DNA from: a virus
Reading direction: 5' to 3' (one strand)
Virus record (IMG/VR): IMGVR_UViG_3300025133_000036
Coordinates: 1 to 64,000 of that record
Length of the DNA stretch: 64,000 nt
A program made the translations under genes and the position numbers. The notes beneath the pieces were generated by a model, which ran no database searches, was not told where the DNA came from, and saw nothing but the letters and a program-made list of their open reading frames with translations. Numbering within the stretch: position 1 is the stretch's first letter; the number at the start of each line of letters is the position of its first letter. Shown here piece by piece: positions 26,828-36,039 of this stretch.

Positions 26828-29289
26828 CAACATTAAGTGAACAAATAGCAAATGAAGTTTTATATGGTAAAGATCCAATTATCATAACGGATAGTTTGAT
26901 TGAAAATTTCCTAGCAGAATCTAGTAATGTTCAAGGTGTTTATTCTGATGAAGGATTATATGATTTCTTTTCAAGTTTTGATGCTTATAAAAAAATTACA
27001 AAATCTAAAGCTGCTAAGATTCTCGGATGGCCTATAGTTGATTACGTTTTAAACAAATACGCTAAAGATCCAGTATATGATGTTAGTATGATGGACGATC
27101 AACGCGTTGGAGTAAACAGAACTACACGTGCTGATATGGTTACATACGGTGGAGCAGTTGTAGCAGGAACTGAAAAATATAAAGTTGCGGACGCTAAATA
27201 TCAAGTAGAGATGGAACAAATTGCACAAGTACTCGGTTGGGAAATTGTTAAGTGGATGGGTATAGGACCAAATCGTAAAAGTCAAGTCGTAATAATTCCA
27301 TCATATAAGCAGACGACTATGAAAGCGAAAGTCAATGAAGATATTGCTATTGGTATAACGTTCAATGAAGATGTAGGTATTATCCCGTCTCCAAGTAGAA
27401 AAAATGTAAAAAAAGCTGCATCTAGAAAAGATAGAAGTATATATATACAAGAAGAAGAAAGTAGGATAGAAAAAGTGATAGCTGTTTATCCTGGAAGGTT
27501 TCAACCGTTTGGTCCACATCATAAAAAGTCATATGATTTTCTTAAACGAAGATTTGATGAAGTTTATATCGTAACTTCAAATAAAACTGGTGGAGCAAGA
27601 CATCCGATGTCCTTTTCAGAAAAGAAAAAACACATGCAAAAAATGGGTATACCATCATCTGCAATTCAAATGGAATCTCAACCATATATGCCTAAAAAAT
27701 TGTTAAACAGATATGATGAAAATACTACAGCTGTTGTATTTGGAGTTGGCGCTAAAGATGGTCAAAGACTTTCTGGTGGAAAATACTTTAAAGATTATAG
27801 AAAAAATTATATGAGACTTAAAGGTTATGGTGAACATGGATACAAAGTTGAATTACCACATACTAGTGTAAAAGTTGGCGGCCAAGAAATAAGTGGAACA
27901 ACAATGAGAAAACTTTTAGGTTCTGATGATTACGATTTAGTGTTAAGAAAGAAGTTTTTCAAAAAAATGTTTGGCTACTTTGATCAGAAAACATTCGATT
28001 TATTTATTTCAGTTTTTCAAGAACAAGTTATAAGAAAAAAGGAGTTACTGCTTATGGGGGGAGCCTATGGACATATGGCACATCCATTTGACGATTATGG
28101 ACTTACATTCGGAGATCTTAAACAGATCATTCGTTTAGGTCTTCAAGGTAAATTAGACAAAGAAGAAGGAATTACTGAAAAATTAGATGGGCAAAATTTA
28201 ATGGTTTCTGTTGTTGACGGAAAAGCTAAAGCCGCAAGAAATAAAGGCAATATAAAACAAGGTGGAATGTCACTTGACGATGTTAAAAACAAATTTAAAA
28301 ATCATATACCTGCTGTTAGAAATGCTTTTGTATATGCAATGACGGATTTGAAAAGTACACTTGAAAGAATGTCCAAAAAAGATCAAGATGTATTATTTGA
28401 TAATGGCAATAATTGGGCTAATTTGGAAATTATTTATTCACCAACAAAAAACGTTATTGATTATGATGGCCCTGCAACAATAATTTTTCACGGAATATTA
28501 AAATATGATACAGCAACCGCTGCAGCAAGAGGTGAAGTAAGATCAGGAGGATCAAAATTAGCGTCGATCATTAGTAAAATTAATTCCACAATTGAAACAA
28601 AATTCTCGTTTAAAGGTCCTAATGTGTTAAAAGTTGCAAAGGCAAAAGATTATTCGGCAAAACAATCAAAATTCTTGACTATGTTGACAAAATTACAAAA
28701 CAAATATAAGTTATCTGATTCAGACGAAGTTTCTCTTTATCACCAACACTTTTGGTTAGAATATATTTTGGCTGGTGCACATTCTACAGATTTTGCAAGT
28801 ATACCAGATAATGTTTTATACCCACTTATGAAAAGATGGGCCTTTGATAATAAGACCTATAAACTAACAGAGCTTAATAAATTAAAACCGGATCATCCGG
28901 ACTTTGTTGATTGGGCACGAACAACCGATAAAATAGATAAGCCAAAAATATTAAAAAATAATATGAAACCATTTGAAACTTTATTTTTTCAACTTGGAGC
29001 AGAGATACTTTCTAATGTTTCAAATTGGTTAGCGCCTAATCCAAGTAAAACTGCTCAAAGTTTACGCTCTGATTTAGATAAAGCTGTTAAACAAATAAAA
29101 AATTCAAAAGATTTATCTGCAATCGGTAAATTAAAGACCCAATTAAACAAGATAAAGGCTATGGGCGGTCTAGACACAATAGTACCATCTGAAGGTTTAG
29201 TTTTCAAATACAATGGCAAAATATTTAAGTTTACCGGTATATTTGCGCCTATTAATCAAATAACCGGTTTAATGAAATTTTCGAGGTAA
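26824..29289 (+). CDS. NMN-adenylyltransferase-like / ligase-type nucleotidyltransferase fusion
   Basis: Encodes 821 residues in three parts. Residues 1-215 are unrecognised, with two similar segments (AAKILGWPIVDYV and IAQVLGWEIVKWM). Residues about 216-365 match cytidylyltransferase-like enzymes of the NadM type: YPGRFQPFGPHH (222-233) for the nucleotide-binding motif and ISGTTMR (356-362). Residues about 405-821 show the covalent nucleotidyltransferase series: motif I K-L-D-G (453-456, Lys453 the expected adenylated residue), ARNKGN (about 471-476), NLEIIYSP (533-540), motif IV EGLVFK (790-795) and K-F-T-G (802-805). It may join nucleic acids and make or use NAD. It lies between endolysin and terminase genes, an unusual place for a metabolic or repair enzyme. 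Confidence 0.75.
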   Translation: MTTLSEQIANEVLYGKDPIIITDSLIENFLAESSNVQGVYSDEGLYDFFSSFDAYKKITKSKAAKILGWPIVDYVLNKYAKDPVYDVSMMDDQRVGVNRTTRADMVTYGGAVVAGTEKYKVADAKYQVEMEQIAQVLGWEIVKWMGIGPNRKSQVVIIPSYKQTTMKAKVNEDIAIGITFNEDVGIIPSPSRKNVKKAASRKDRSIYIQEEESRIEKVIAVYPGRFQPFGPHHKKSYDFLKRRFDEVYIVTSNKTGGARHPMSFSEKKKHMQKMGIPSSAIQMESQPYMPKKLLNRYDENTTAVVFGVGAKDGQRLSGGKYFKDYRKNYMRLKGYGEHGYKVELPHTSVKVGGQEISGTTMRKLLGSDDYDLVLRKKFFKKMFGYFDQKTFDLFISVFQEQVIRKKELLLMGGAYGHMAHPFDDYGLTFGDLKQIIRLGLQGKLDKEEGITEKLDGQNLMVSVVDGKAKAARNKGNIKQGGMSLDDVKNKFKNHIPAVRNAFVYAMTDLKSTLERMSKKDQDVLFDNGNNWANLEIIYSPTKNVIDYDGPATIIFHGILKYDTATAAARGEVRSGGSKLASIISKINSTIETKFSFKGPNVLKVAKAKDYSAKQSKFLTMLTKLQNKYKLSDSDEVSLYHQHFWLEYILAGAHSTDFASIPDNVLYPLMKRWAFDNKTYKLTELNKLKPDHPDFVDWARTTDKIDKPKILKNNMKPFETLFFQLGAEILSNVSNWLAPNPSKTAQSLRSDLDKAVKQIKNSKDLSAIGKLKTQLNKIKAMGGLDTIVPSEGLVFKYNGKIFKFTGIFAPINQITGLMKFSR

Positions 29290-29292
29290 GTT

Positions 29293-29823
29293 ATGAATAG
29301 TGAAGATAAAGCATTAAGCAGTATACTCGCAGGTCAAAAGTATGAAAAAAAAGTCATGGTTGGCTATGAAAAAAAGAAAAAGAAACATGGTGATATAGAA
29401 GGTCCTCTTACTGAAATAATGAAAGAGGCTAGAATGCCGTGGTTTTGTCCTAAATGTGACCATATAATGAAGGCTCGCTTAGACAGAAAAATGTGGATGT
29501 TATTTAATCATTGTTTTGAATGTCAAATTGAAGAAGAACATGAATTACGTGTTAATGGTACATTTGTTGACTATGAAAATAAGAAATATTTTGCTAATAG
29601 GCTTAGTGCGATAAAAGATCAAATTGTTTCTATCACTGAATGGTTAGATGCTTCACCTATGGAAGTCGTTGAGCCAGTCAATATTGATACTGGATTTGTT
29701 CATGTTGATAAATATGAAAAACCCGCTGGCTTAATTAATGAAGCGAAAGAAGCATTAGAACAATTAAAAGACACAGAAAAAGAAGTTATTGAAATATTGG
29801 ATAAATTAGATGCCAAAAAATAG
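29293..29823 (+). CDS. Zinc-ribbon protein upstream of the terminase
   Basis: Encodes 176 residues. A basic N-terminal region (EKKKKKHG) precedes a four-cysteine zinc site: C-P-K-C near residue 52 and C-F-E-C near residue 74. The C-terminal half is helical, with a Glu/Lys coiled-coil-like end. It overlaps the terminase gene by 14 bases. Position suggests the small terminase or a packaging accessory, but T4 gp16 is not a zinc protein and no gp16 feature was recognised, so this remains a positional guess. Confidence 0.6.
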   Translation: MNSEDKALSSILAGQKYEKKVMVGYEKKKKKHGDIEGPLTEIMKEARMPWFCPKCDHIMKARLDRKMWMLFNHCFECQIEEEHELRVNGTFVDYENKKYFANRLSAIKDQIVSITEWLDASPMEVVEPVNIDTGFVHVDKYEKPAGLINEAKEALEQLKDTEKEVIEILDKLDAKK

Positions 29824-31384
29824 CAAACAGATAAAAGATGCTATACGGGATGAGTACGTTAAATGCGCATTAGATCCTGTTTATTTTATGAAAGAGTATT
29901 GTTATATTCAACATCCTGTAAAGGGAAAAATAAAATTTGAGTTATATAATTTTCAAGAGAGAACATTAAAAGATTTTAATGAACATAACTATAACGTAAT
30001 CTTAAAAGCACGGCAGTTAGGACTTTCAACCCTTTCAGCGGGCTACTCATTATGGTTAATGAATTTCCATGCCGATAAAAATATACTTGTAATTGCGACA
30101 AAACAAGACGTTGCTAAAAATCTTGTAACAAAAGTTAGAGTCATGCATAAAGAATTACCTAATTGGTTAAAGCAGGGTTGCGTTGAAGACAACAAACTTT
30201 CATTGCGATATAAAAACGGTTCCCAGATAAAAGCAATATCTTCAACCGGTGATGCCGGCCGTTCTGAAGCACTATCATTGTTAATAATTGACGAAGCAGC
30301 ATTTATTGCAAATATTGATGAAATATGGGGTGCAGCTCAACAAACCTTAGCAACTGGAGGTAAATGTATTGCTTTATCAACGCCAAACGGGATGGGTAAT
30401 TGGTTCCATCAGACATGGGTCGGAGCAGAAGAAGGAACAAATAGTTTTAATTTTATAAAATTACATTGGACTGTACATCCAAATAGAGGCCAAGAATGGC
30501 GCGCCAAACAAGATAAGTTATTAGGACCTGACATGGCGGCACAAGAATGCGATTGCGATTTTATCAGTTCAGGTAATACTGTCATTCCTGGTCCAGTACT
30601 AAAAGAATATCAAGAAAATTATGAAACTGCCCCACTCGACAAAAGATATGCAGATGAAATGTGGATATGGGCTAACCCAGAAAAAGATTGTCGCTATTTA
30701 ATAAGTGCTGACGTTGCTCGTGGAGACGGCAGTGACTATTCAGCTTTTCATGTTATTGATATAGATAATTTAGAACAAGTAGCGGAATATAAGGGTAAAG
30801 TCGACACCACAAGATATGCGAATATTTTAATGTCTGTAGGTACAGAATATAATGATGCATTGGTAATTGTGGAAAACAATAATATCGGATGGGCGGTTTT
30901 ACAGTCATTAATAGACAGAGAATATCGAAATTTATTTTGGATGAAAAAAGATTTAAAATATACTGATTCAAAAACGCAGTTTACGAATAAATATAGAGGT
31001 GAAAATAAAATGATGGTCCCTGGATTTACTACATCAATGAAAAGTAGACCATTAATAATTGAAAAGCTTTCACAATTTGTACGCGAGAAAGAAATTAAAA
31101 TAAACTCAATACGAACTATTGACGAACTTTATGTATTTATTTATAACAATGGTAAAGCCGAAGCATTAAAGGGATATAATGACGATTTAGTAATGAGTTT
31201 AGCGATCGGTCTTTGGGTAAGAGAAACCGCACTCAGATTACTAGAACAAGGTATAGATATGACAAGACAAGCAATGTCTAAAATGGACTCCAACTCTGGT
31301 GTTTATAAAGTTGAAGATGAAAACGATTACGGTTGGAAACAGAGTGTTGGAGATACTAAAGAATCACTAACTTGGTTAATATAA
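29810..31384 (+). CDS. Terminase large subunit, T4 gp17-like
   Basis: Encodes 524 residues. The ATPase domain shows KARQLGLST (about 65-73), the deviant Walker A of T4-type terminases, and Walker B LLIIDEAAF (about 156-164). A coupling-type STPNG follows (about 190-194). The nuclease domain has the acidic residues expected of the RNase H fold: SADVARGDGSDYS (about 298-310), IVENNN (about 347-352) and GYNDDLVMS (about 457-465). It packages DNA into proheads through the portal. In the Walker A the usual G-K is G-L, with a Lys two residues before the R-Q, as in other phage terminases. Confidence 0.93.
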   Translation: MPKNSKQIKDAIRDEYVKCALDPVYFMKEYCYIQHPVKGKIKFELYNFQERTLKDFNEHNYNVILKARQLGLSTLSAGYSLWLMNFHADKNILVIATKQDVAKNLVTKVRVMHKELPNWLKQGCVEDNKLSLRYKNGSQIKAISSTGDAGRSEALSLLIIDEAAFIANIDEIWGAAQQTLATGGKCIALSTPNGMGNWFHQTWVGAEEGTNSFNFIKLHWTVHPNRGQEWRAKQDKLLGPDMAAQECDCDFISSGNTVIPGPVLKEYQENYETAPLDKRYADEMWIWANPEKDCRYLISADVARGDGSDYSAFHVIDIDNLEQVAEYKGKVDTTRYANILMSVGTEYNDALVIVENNNIGWAVLQSLIDREYRNLFWMKKDLKYTDSKTQFTNKYRGENKMMVPGFTTSMKSRPLIIEKLSQFVREKEIKINSIRTIDELYVFIYNNGKAEALKGYNDDLVMSLAIGLWVRETALRLLEQGIDMTRQAMSKMDSNSGVYKVEDENDYGWKQSVGDTKESLTWLI

Positions 31385-31385
31385 T

Positions 31386-33164
31386 ATGGCACAACAAGAC
31401 ACATTTTTTGATAGAATCCAACGATTATTTTCTACTAATGTAATAGTAAGAAATATCGGCGGAAAAAAACTAAAAGTAATTGATACCGATGAAATTCAAG
31501 CCGGATCAAAAACGTTACAGGATAGATACACAAAGCTTTTTGCTACGAATTATTCGGGTGGTGGCTATCATGGTTATTCGGGTGAATTGGCAAAAGCCCA
31601 ACGATTAGCGTTATTTAGGGATTATGAAGCAATGGATGATGATTCCATATTGTCTTCGGCTCTAGATGTATACGCAGATGAGTCAACAATGAAATCTGAA
31701 TACGGCAACGTTTTAGAAATAAAATCAAATAATAATCAGATAAAAGAAATCCTTCATAATTTGTTTTTTGACATTTTAAACGTAGAGTTTAATTTATGGC
31801 CATGGATTAGAAATATGTGCAAGTACGGTGACTTTTTTCTACATTTAGAGATAGAAGAAAAGTTTGGGGTAATAAATGTCATGCCAATGTCTGCATATGA
31901 TGTTTCTAGGATTGAAAACTGGAACCCAGAAAACCCGCAAGAAGTAAAATTCATAGTAGATGCAACAGATCCACGAAATTCTCCGGCAAATTCAAATAGA
32001 ACTGAATATCAAAACTATGAAGTAGCACATTTCAGACTACTTTCCGATTCTAATTATGCTCCATACGGTAAAGCAATGGTTGAAGGTGCTAGAAGAACTT
32101 GGAAACAATTAAGTCTTATGGAAGATGCTATGTTAATACATCGTATCATGAGAGCACCAGAAAAAAGAATTTTTAAAGTCGATATTGGTAATTTACCTCC
32201 AAATGAAGTAGATACATACATGAAAAGAATCATCGATAAGATGAAAAAAGCCCCAGTCGTCGATGAAAATACAGGCGAATATAATCTAAAATACAATATG
32301 CAAAACCTTACAGAAGATTTTTATCTACCAGTTCGAGGAGGCGATTCTGGAACATCAATTGAATCTCTTCCAGGATTAACATATGAAGCTGTTGAAGATA
32401 TTGAGTATCTACGAAACAGAATGCTTGCTTCATTAAAGATTCCTAAAGCATTTTTAGGGTATGAAGAAAATGTTGGATCAAAAGCTACTTTAGCCGCCGA
32501 AGATGTTAGATTTGCCCGCACAATTGAAAGAATTCAGCGAATTACAATTAGTGAATTAACAAAAATTGCCGTTGCGCACTTATATGCTCAAGGTTTTACT
32601 GATTCCGGTTTAGTTGATTTTGAATTAGAATTAACTAATCCATCTACAATATATGAACAAGAACGACTTGAACTATGGGATTCAAAACAACGTATTGCTA
32701 AAGATATGGCCGATGCAAATTTGGTTTCAAAACAGTGGCTTTATGATAACATCTTTAATTTCAGTGCTGAAGAAGTTTCTAAAGTTGAAGGTGAAATATT
32801 AGACGATAAAAAGACATTATTTAGATTAGGTTCTATAGAAAATGAGGGAAATGATCCAGCGAAGCCGGCGGAAGAAGGGCAAATGCAACAGCCGGAATCA
32901 AGTCCAAGAAACAATGAAGAAACTCACGAAAAAAGCAATAGGGACACAATGGACCGTGATACCTATGACGTTAAAGATGTCCTCGGTAAGCATGATTATA
33001 CTCACAGTATTGGACGTGACCCGTCTCCTGTTAAACATAATTATAGGAAGAGTCCATTAGCATTATCGCACATAGATCGTATGGCAAAGAGCTTTGGAAA
33101 TAAGGAAACCAAAATTATTCAAGAGATCGATAATCTAGACGACACACTAAAAGAAACCAAGTAA
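31386..33164 (+). CDS. Portal protein, T4 gp20-like
   Basis: Encodes 592 residues and starts one base after the terminase stop. Features of the family include an early RIQRLFSTNVIVRNIGGK, DDDSILSSALDVYADES (about 79-95), an HRIMRAPEKRIFKVDIG segment (about 250-266), the FYLPVRGG tunnel-loop region (about 311-318) and LKIPKAFLGYEE (about 350-361). A polar Glu/Pro/Asn-rich tail (from about 485) is likely flexible. It forms the twelve-fold ring through which DNA enters and leaves. In T4 the tail sheath and tube genes separate gp17 from gp20; here they do not. Confidence 0.93.
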   Translation: MAQQDTFFDRIQRLFSTNVIVRNIGGKKLKVIDTDEIQAGSKTLQDRYTKLFATNYSGGGYHGYSGELAKAQRLALFRDYEAMDDDSILSSALDVYADESTMKSEYGNVLEIKSNNNQIKEILHNLFFDILNVEFNLWPWIRNMCKYGDFFLHLEIEEKFGVINVMPMSAYDVSRIENWNPENPQEVKFIVDATDPRNSPANSNRTEYQNYEVAHFRLLSDSNYAPYGKAMVEGARRTWKQLSLMEDAMLIHRIMRAPEKRIFKVDIGNLPPNEVDTYMKRIIDKMKKAPVVDENTGEYNLKYNMQNLTEDFYLPVRGGDSGTSIESLPGLTYEAVEDIEYLRNRMLASLKIPKAFLGYEENVGSKATLAAEDVRFARTIERIQRITISELTKIAVAHLYAQGFTDSGLVDFELELTNPSTIYEQERLELWDSKQRIAKDMADANLVSKQWLYDNIFNFSAEEVSKVEGEILDDKKTLFRLGSIENEGNDPAKPAEEGQMQQPESSPRNNEETHEKSNRDTMDRDTYDVKDVLGKHDYTHSIGRDPSPVKHNYRKSPLALSHIDRMAKSFGNKETKIIQEIDNLDDTLKETK

Positions 33165-33180
33165 TTTATCTGTAATCCCA

Positions 33181-33188
33181 ATATTTAT
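33181..33188 (+). promoter_or_regulatory. Candidate phage promoter element ATATTTAT (site 3)
   Basis: ATATTTAT in the 62-base gap after the portal gene, ending 38 bases before the ATG at 33227. AAAGGAA sits between them as ribosome binding site. It overlaps TATAAATG, one mismatch from the T4 late box TATAAATA in sense orientation. Confidence 0.35.
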
Positions 33189-33226
33189 AAATGAACTACT
33201 TTAGCTAAAAGGAATTTTTTTCTAAA

Positions 33227-34069
33227 ATGAAACATTCAAAGTATAAAAACACAGGGCTTCTCTTTGAGTTGCTAGTAAGACAAATAACCGCAGACATCTT
33301 AAATAGCAATAAGACTGGAGTAGCCGAAACAATTTTGAAAACTAGTTTCAATAAAAACTCTGAATTATTTAAAGAGAATAAATATTTTAATGTGTTGATT
33401 GAAAACAAAGTTAAAACACCAGATCATGCTAAAGAGCTAATCGAAAATACTATTAAAGCATATACTAGGAACATTAATACTAGCAAGCTTAATAAAGAAA
33501 AATATTTGCTTATAAAACAAATGAAAGAAAATTTTCATTTAAATGATTTTTTAAAGTCAAAGGTTGCGAATTATAAATTACTAGCATCTATACACAATGT
33601 TTTATCTGAAAATATTGATAACCCAGTTTCATATACAAAATCAAAAACGACATTAATCGAACACATGACAGCTGTTGACAAAGAAGTGGATTCTTCAACA
33701 GTCGCAACATTAAGAAAAGAAAATAAAGATTTGCGAATTTTAGCATACAGAGTACTGGTTGAAAGGTTCAATAAGAAATATGATACATTATTGAGCAGTC
33801 AAAAAGACGTCTTGAGAGAATACATTAATAACATTAGTAATACAAATGGTTTACAAGAATATTTAACATCAAATTTTAATATGGTTTTACGTGAATTAAA
33901 AACGTCATTATCTAAAATTGAAAATAAAGTTATCAAGATAAAATTAAAAGAATGTATTACACTTATACGTGAAACAAAACCTTCAAATCGCTCGTATTCA
34001 AAAGATATTCTCAAGTTAATGAGATTCCATCAGCTTCTAGAAGATGTAAGAAATGCAATTAAAGCTTAA
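33227..34069 (+). CDS. Unidentified helical protein in the prohead core position
   Basis: Encodes 280 residues, almost wholly helical by composition, Lys/Leu/Asn-rich, with a short conserved-looking start (KNTGLLFELLVRQITADIL). A central region (about 139-185) carries TLIEHMTAVDKEV and a long basic helix. No enzyme motif was found. It lies between portal and prohead protease, where T4 has the small core proteins gp67 and gp68, so a role in prohead assembly is plausible; at 280 residues it is longer than either. It overlaps the next gene by 17 bases. Confidence 0.55.
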   Translation: MKHSKYKNTGLLFELLVRQITADILNSNKTGVAETILKTSFNKNSELFKENKYFNVLIENKVKTPDHAKELIENTIKAYTRNINTSKLNKEKYLLIKQMKENFHLNDFLKSKVANYKLLASIHNVLSENIDNPVSYTKSKTTLIEHMTAVDKEVDSSTVATLRKENKDLRILAYRVLVERFNKKYDTLLSSQKDVLREYINNISNTNGLQEYLTSNFNMVLRELKTSLSKIENKVIKIKLKECITLIRETKPSNRSYSKDILKLMRFHQLLEDVRNAIKA

Positions 34070-34457
34070 AGAACTTATACGCAATATGATTCGTAAAGAA
34101 TTGGCAGAAATGTCAACATCTGGAGCTGCGGCCCCATATGCAACGCCAAATGCCTTTACTGATAAGGAAAAAGATAAAGATGAGTTAAAACTTTCTGACG
34201 GTATGAGCGTTGTTGAAGAAGGTTACTATCATTGGAGAAACGATGATAGCTTATCTACAAAGCAAAAAATTGCTAAGTCTATGACCGAAATCCGGAATAA
34301 AATTTCTGAAATAGAAAAAATTGTTAAGCATAATGTAAAGCTTAAAAATGAAACAAAGTTTAAATCAGATCAATATTACAAAAGAACAAAGGGCGCTCTT
34401 CATAAAATCTCTGAAAAATTAATGAGATTATCAACAAGAATTAAGGATTTAGTATAA
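34053..34457 (+). CDS. Small protein with basic N-terminal helix, putative core/internal protein
   Basis: Encodes 134 residues. The N-terminus MQLKLKELIRNMIRKELAE is a variant of the short basic-hydrophobic leaders seen in this window and ends in L-A-E, a gp21-type cleavage motif, just before MSTSGAAAPYATPNAF. The C-terminal half is a Lys-rich helix pair. It starts inside the end of the preceding gene and ends one base into the protease gene. If cut after E19 the mature protein would start at the Ser/Ala/Pro-rich segment. Function unknown. Confidence 0.6.
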   Translation: MQLKLKELIRNMIRKELAEMSTSGAAAPYATPNAFTDKEKDKDELKLSDGMSVVEEGYYHWRNDDSLSTKQKIAKSMTEIRNKISEIEKIVKHNVKLKNETKFKSDQYYKRTKGALHKISEKLMRLSTRIKDLV

Positions 34458-35047
34458 TGGATAAGAGATTAATAGTAGACACAATACCATTTGATGTCAC
34501 ACCAGAAAAAATTAATGAATCAATGAGTTCCAATGGCGGCCGGCTTATTGTTAAGGGTGTATTGCAAAGAGCCGAATCTCAAAATCAGAATGGTCGGGTT
34601 TACCCAAGAGAAATTCTCATGAGAGAAGCCAAAAAATATACTGACGAGTTTATTAAAGAACGTAGAGCTATGGGAGAATTAGATCACCCAGATTCATCAG
34701 TAGTAAATTTACAAAATGTATCTCATAACATATTAGAAATGCATTGGCAAAATAATGATCTTGTTGGAACAGTCGAAGTATTAAGTACCCCAGCCGGAAA
34801 CATTTTAAAAGAATTATTTAAAGGTGGTATTAAATTAGGTATAAGTTCAAGGGGTTTAGGTTCAATTAAAAGTGAATCAAAGGGTGATGAAGTTCAAAGT
34901 GATTTTGAATTAATTGCGTTTGATTTTGTTTCTAATCCTTCTACTCACGGAGCATTTTTAAGCCCTGTGAATGAATCAAAAAATAATGTTCACAATAAGT
35001 GGGCAAAAGTTGAACGAGACATTATAAACATTTTATTAGGAAACTAA
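34457..35047 (+). CDS. Prohead protease, T4 gp21-like serine protease
   Basis: Encodes 196 residues. The herpesvirus-protease-like fold is marked by RVYPREILMREAKKY (about 47-61), the catalytic-His motif GELDHP (73-78, His77) and the Ser motif GISSRGLG (128-135), followed by FVSNPSTHGAF (about 156-168). It cleaves scaffold, capsid and internal proteins, typically after (L/I)-x-E. Candidate sites at that motif occur in gp23 here (after Glu63), in the gp22-like scaffold and in the leaders of the small proteins at 96, 392, 730, 967, 35049 and 36036. Gene order gp21-gp22-gp23 is T4-like but with five small genes and bS21 inserted. Confidence 0.92.
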   Translation: MDKRLIVDTIPFDVTPEKINESMSSNGGRLIVKGVLQRAESQNQNGRVYPREILMREAKKYTDEFIKERRAMGELDHPDSSVVNLQNVSHNILEMHWQNNDLVGTVEVLSTPAGNILKELFKGGIKLGISSRGLGSIKSESKGDEVQSDFELIAFDFVSNPSTHGAFLSPVNESKNNVHNKWAKVERDIINILLGN

Positions 35048-35048
35048 A

Positions 35049-35534
35049 ATGAAATTAAAAGATATATTAGAAGAATCTATAGGTGGAATAGTATTTCCAC
35101 AAGCACTTAATTCCCCATTTAGAGAATCACGTTCAAATTCAAGCTTAGTAAAAGTTGCTAAAGAAGTATTAAAACATAATTCTGAAGCTTCAATAATGGA
35201 AAAAGAAGAACTAGTATCATCAGTAAATAAATTTCAATCTTTAGGTAAAGATATTTATGGACCGAAAAACATTGCTGAAATAGGCCAGCAACTTGTTAAA
35301 ATGGCTGAAGCTTCTCAGCAACATGTTGTTGATGAGACTAAAGATTGGTTCGATGCAGTTACTGTAAAAAGAAACATGACTGAATTAAAAAACCACGCTA
35401 ATAAGTTTAATAAGTTAGCGTCAGAAGCAAAAGCTTTACAAGATAGAATGTCCGCATTATACGAAGATATGGGCATGATATATAATCGCTATTTTGAAAT
35501 ACAAGAAATTAAAGAGATAGAAGATGCTTCTTAA
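35049..35534 (+). CDS. Coiled-coil small protein with capsid-targeting-like leader
   Basis: Encodes 161 residues. The first 24 residues (MKLKDILEESIGGIVFPQAL, then NSPF) are homologous to the leader block of the genes at 96 and 392, 34 kb away, with predicted cleavage after Glu9 (L-E-E). The body is unrelated to theirs: long Ala/Lys/Glu helices, probably a coiled coil, ending EIKEIEDAS. It starts two bases after the protease stop and overlaps the next gene by 11 bases. Internal head protein by inference. Confidence 0.65.
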   Translation: MKLKDILEESIGGIVFPQALNSPFRESRSNSSLVKVAKEVLKHNSEASIMEKEELVSSVNKFQSLGKDIYGPKNIAEIGQQLVKMAEASQQHVVDETKDWFDAVTVKRNMTELKNHANKFNKLASEAKALQDRMSALYEDMGMIYNRYFEIQEIKEIEDAS

Positions 35535-36039
35535 AGAACATTATCAAGAAATGTATGGAAAGCTTCACGAAGCGAGTTATAGCTTATCAAAGGCCGCTGA
35601 ACTTATGGGAAGTGGCGATAAAGATGAACAATGGGATGCTGCAATTGCATTGACTGGTGGTAATATTCGTGCTACATCTTTAAAGAAAAATGAAATTTAT
35701 ATAATGCGCGAAAGAAATACCTCACATCATTTTAATTATTCAATGGACCGGTTTCCTGTTATATTTTTAGGATCTGGCAAAGGTACGTATGATCAAGATG
35801 CGAATAAAACAAAGTATGATTGGTTTGGTGCGAATAAGAAATTAAAAACCATGGATTACGGTGAATATTATTATTTTAAGGGTGCCGAGGTTAATCGATC
35901 AACAGGTAAATTTAAAAGAGCCTATATGTTTGGTGCATACGAATGGCGAGGAGCGTTAGCTATCGGATCCGGCGCCAATAAGGTTTCGTTATATAAATTT
36001 GATTCTTCAGAAGCTAAAAATTATGGAGTAGACCAATGA
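35524..36039 (+). CDS. Unidentified protein with a possible processed N-terminus
   Basis: Encodes 171 residues. The N-terminus MLLKEHYQEMYGKLHE ends in L-H-E followed by A, a plausible gp21-type site, although the start does not follow the MIKLK pattern. The body has an Ala-rich helix (SKAAELMG) and then a beta-rich domain with many Tyr and Gly (FPVIFLGSGKGTYDQD, DYGEYYYFKGAEV, AYMFGAYEWRGALAIG). No family is recognised. It overlaps both neighbours and sits in the cassette between gp21 and gp22. Confidence 0.55.
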   Translation: MLLKEHYQEMYGKLHEASYSLSKAAELMGSGDKDEQWDAAIALTGGNIRATSLKKNEIYIMRERNTSHHFNYSMDRFPVIFLGSGKGTYDQDANKTKYDWFGANKKLKTMDYGEYYYFKGAEVNRSTGKFKRAYMFGAYEWRGALAIGSGANKVSLYKFDSSEAKNYGVDQ

